In this document: positions 61,852 to 64,000 of the stretch, one piece after another
Position numbering within the stretch: position 1 is the first letter of the stretch
Layout of the letters: each line of letters starts with the position of its first letter
From: Ilumatobacter sp.
Lineage (GTDB): Bacteria; Actinomycetota; Acidimicrobiia; Acidimicrobiales; Ilumatobacteraceae
NCBI GenBank assembly: GCA_018666235.1
Contig: JABJAB010000001.1
Span: forward strand, 1-64,000
Direction of reading: 5' to 3'
Length of the DNA: 64,000 nucleotides
The notes under the pieces: generated by a model
What the model saw: only the letters and a program-made list of their open reading frames with translations
What the model was told of the DNA's origin: nothing
Database searches by the model: none
Program-made: the position numbers and the translations under genes

Positions 61852-63963
61852 TCAGATTCGAGTGAGCTTGAAAAGCAGAGCGCTCTCGGGATGCAGCGTC
61901 GGGGGTTGCACGCCGTGGGCGGCGAGTTGTCGTCCGGTGAGTTCCACACCGGACGCGAGCCAGCTCGGCTGCACCCGGGCTGGACCCCATCGCTCGCCGG
62001 GGATGCGGAGGTGTTCGATGCGGTAGGTCGCGGCATCGTCGAGTCCGGGTAGTCGGAGCGGCGGAGGCGTCAGACTGGGAGCCGTGGCGAGTTGGGCGAA
62101 GGCCACGATTCCTTCCGATCGGTCAGCTGCGTACACGCCGTGTGCGCTGTACGCAGGGTCGGTGTCGAATCGAACGACATCGCCTGAGTGGAGCAACTCG
62201 CGATGCTCCTTGTGCAGAGCGATGACCGCTTGCAGCGCGATCCGTTCCTCGTCAGTGAGTTTCGTGACGTTCCACTCCACGCCGAGGTGGCCGAACATCG
62301 CAGTGGCAGCTCGAAATGAGAGTGACTGCGTGCGACCGGTGGTGTGTGCCCGGGTCGGCCCGATGTGGGCCCCCATGAGTTCCGGCGGGATCAACATGGA
62401 CGCACCGCGCTGGATGGTCTGACGTTCCAGTGCGTCGTTGCAGTCGCTTGTCCAGACTCGTTCGGTGCGCTTCAGGATCTCGTGATCAATCCGGGCACCG
62501 CCGCTTGCGCACGACTCGAACTCGACGGTCGGGTGCAGGCGGCGCAGCTTGTCGAGGAGGTGGTAGAGCGCAATGGTCTGTGCGTTGGTGCCAGCCGCGC
62601 CGTGTTGATTCGAGCCGTGAATATGGTCGCGGTTCATGTCCCACTTGACGTAGGAGATGTCGTGGTCGCTCAGCAGTCGATCGAGGCATCCCAAGATGAA
62701 GTCGAACGCTGGGCGGTTGGCGAGGTCGAGGACAAGTTGTTGCCGACCGAGCACCGGTTCGTACCCGGGGGTGGCCAACGCCCAGTCGGGATGGGCGCGG
62801 AAGATGTCGCTGTCGGGGTTGACCATCTCGGGTTCGACCCAGATTCCGAAGTCCATTCCAAGGTCCGTGACGTGCGCGATCAACGGGGAGAGTCCTGCTG
62901 GGTACGCCGCGTCCGATACCCACCAGTCGCCGAGCCCCTTGGTGTCGTCGCGGCGCGAACCGAACCAGCCATCATCGAGCACGAAACGCTCGATGCCGAG
63001 ATCCGCTGCGGCGTCGGCCAGCAACATCAGCTTGTCGGTGTCATGGTCGAAGTACACCGCCTCCCACGTGTTGAGCAGGACCGGACGCGGCGTCGACGGA
63101 TGATTCGGCAGCGCTCGCAGCGAACGGTGAAAGGCTTGCGTCGCATTGTTTAGACCATGCGGCGAGTACGCGGCAATCGTCTCCGGCGTGGTGTATGACT
63201 CACCGGGCTCAAGCACGACTTCGCCCGGGTGCAGCAGCTCTCCGGCCTGCAGATAGCGGCGGCCATCGGCGAGGCGTTCGGCGAGCATCGTGTGGTTCCC
63301 GCTCCACGCGAGGTGTGCGCCCCACACCTCGCCACTCCACTCGTCGAAGCCGCGCTTGCCTGTAAAGAGCATCGGCGGTGACTCGTGCGAGGTGCGACCG
63401 CGTCGGTTCTCGGCAAGCAACGAACCGTCGAACCAATCGCTGCGCAACGGTTGAAACTCCCGCGACCAGCGCCCTTCGAAGCTGAGCAACTCGCTCGCGT
63501 GTTCGGCAACAGGAAGTGTGACCGTCAATCCGTCCAGGCTGTACCGCCGCTCACCAGCGTTGGTGACCGTCGCCCAGATATGCAGCACGTCGTCGAGCAC
63601 GATGGTCACGTTCAGCCCGAGTTTCGCGACTGCGTCAACCGCTTCGACTGAGAGACGCGTGCCGTCGTCGGACAGGTGATGTGACACCGCCGAGAACCGC
63701 GGCGCCCACGCGAGGCCTCCCCCGCGCCGACCGACGAGGCCCGGGCGGCCGGTGAACCCCGAACCGTGCTCGGGAACTGTCGACACTGGAGCGACCGAGT
63801 CGACCGTTCCGTGGACGATGGGCCGAGAAAGCGACGGGAGCACCGTCGCCAGGTCGGCCTCGGCGCCAAGCGGCGCGCCCCAATGCACGATCGTCGGGGC
63901 CCCCGTTGTGACGTCGACCACCACGTCGGTTCCAGCGTTGGACAAACGAATCATCTCGGGCAC
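61852..63963 (-). CDS. Alpha-galactosidase, GH36
   Basis: 703 aa, family length. Catalytic nucleophile Asp in YVKWDMNRDH and acid/base Asp in RVWTSDCNDALER; also VLDDGWFGSRRDD and ESCASGGARID, the sugar-binding loops. N-terminal beta-supersandwich about 1-290. No signal peptide, so it acts on imported oligosaccharides. GTG 63963 is leaderless (TAGAAT 63972-63977, minus, 8 nt before); ATG 63954 is the other choice. The neighbouring MFS gene may supply a related substrate. Confidence 0.93.
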   Translation of the reverse strand: MPEMIRLSNAGTDVVVDVTTGAPTIVHWGAPLGAEADLATVLPSLSRPIVHGTVDSVAPVSTVPEHGSGFTGRPGLVGRRGGGLAWAPRFSAVSHHLSDDGTRLSVEAVDAVAKLGLNVTIVLDDVLHIWATVTNAGERRYSLDGLTVTLPVAEHASELLSFEGRWSREFQPLRSDWFDGSLLAENRRGRTSHESPPMLFTGKRGFDEWSGEVWGAHLAWSGNHTMLAERLADGRRYLQAGELLHPGEVVLEPGESYTTPETIAAYSPHGLNNATQAFHRSLRALPNHPSTPRPVLLNTWEAVYFDHDTDKLMLLADAAADLGIERFVLDDGWFGSRRDDTKGLGDWWVSDAAYPAGLSPLIAHVTDLGMDFGIWVEPEMVNPDSDIFRAHPDWALATPGYEPVLGRQQLVLDLANRPAFDFILGCLDRLLSDHDISYVKWDMNRDHIHGSNQHGAAGTNAQTIALYHLLDKLRRLHPTVEFESCASGGARIDHEILKRTERVWTSDCNDALERQTIQRGASMLIPPELMGAHIGPTRAHTTGRTQSLSFRAATAMFGHLGVEWNVTKLTDEERIALQAVIALHKEHRELLHSGDVVRFDTDPAYSAHGVYAADRSEGIVAFAQLATAPSLTPPPLRLPGLDDAATYRIEHLRIPGERWGPARVQPSWLASGVELTGRQLAAHGVQPPTLHPESALLFKLTRI

Positions 63964-64000
63964 AGACCGCCATTCTATGGAGGGCAGGTCAGCCGTGTCC

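Overview
The window reads as a chromosomal segment of a high-GC actinobacterium, most like the marine Acidimicrobiia (Ilumatobacter-like); that placement is inference from protein style, not a database result. Supporting traits are high GC with strong GC3 bias, GTG/TTG starts, a MurA with Asp in place of the active-site Cys, an actinobacterial-type SerC, an Eis-like acetyltransferase and an inositol-1-phosphate synthase. A second trait is direct: about two dozen genes on both strands have a TANNNT -10 box only 6-9 nt before the start codon, so leaderless transcription looks like the normal mode.

Layout. 1-126: 3' end of a 5S rRNA and its terminator. 176-1745: a PAS-domain gene cut off by an IS3-family element whose other flank does not continue the gene. 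1.8-5.8 kb: an SDR, then an operon of a thiol-dioxygenase-like protein, a four-domain rhodanese and a SAM methyltransferase with an in-frame UGA. 5.8-12.1 kb: a mixed region with a K+ channel, a 2OG oxygenase, a secreted SGNH hydrolase, a SpoU methyltransferase with a tiny zinc-ribbon partner, and four broken or partial genes (spondin-like, cupin, DJ-1/PfpI, methyltransferase). 12.2-21.6 kb: murA, transport, hydrolases, glpX and a back-to-back aldolase/MOSC promoter. 21.6-29.7 kb: a cobalamin block, with btuFCD-cobQ on one strand behind a B12 riboswitch and cobO-cobU-cobT-cobS on the other. 29.8-38 kb: a PopT-like transporter, an aminotransferase, a GrdB/PrdB-family selenoprotein with in-frame UGA, serC, a PAC2 protein, metY and an MFS exporter. 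38-42 kb: ilvB-ilvN-ilvC behind a leader peptide rich in Val/Leu/Ile and an attenuator. 42-64 kb: folD, ino1/lysR, an Lrp regulator, folate and flavin enzymes, ilvD, lemA, gatCAB, two patatins, an MFS carrier and a GH36 alpha-galactosidase.

The most interesting signal is selenium. Two unrelated genes (4891-5784 and 32058-33215) each run through one UGA in frame. In both, the UGA is followed by an 11-nt spacer, a perfect 6-bp stem and a loop beginning CGUG. One is a family in which selenocysteine is expected, and this makes genuine UGA recoding in the methyltransferase plausible. That methyltransferase sits in one transcription unit with the tetra-rhodanese and the thiol-dioxygenase-like protein, so the 2.7-5.8 kb operon is a candidate small sulfur/selenium system.
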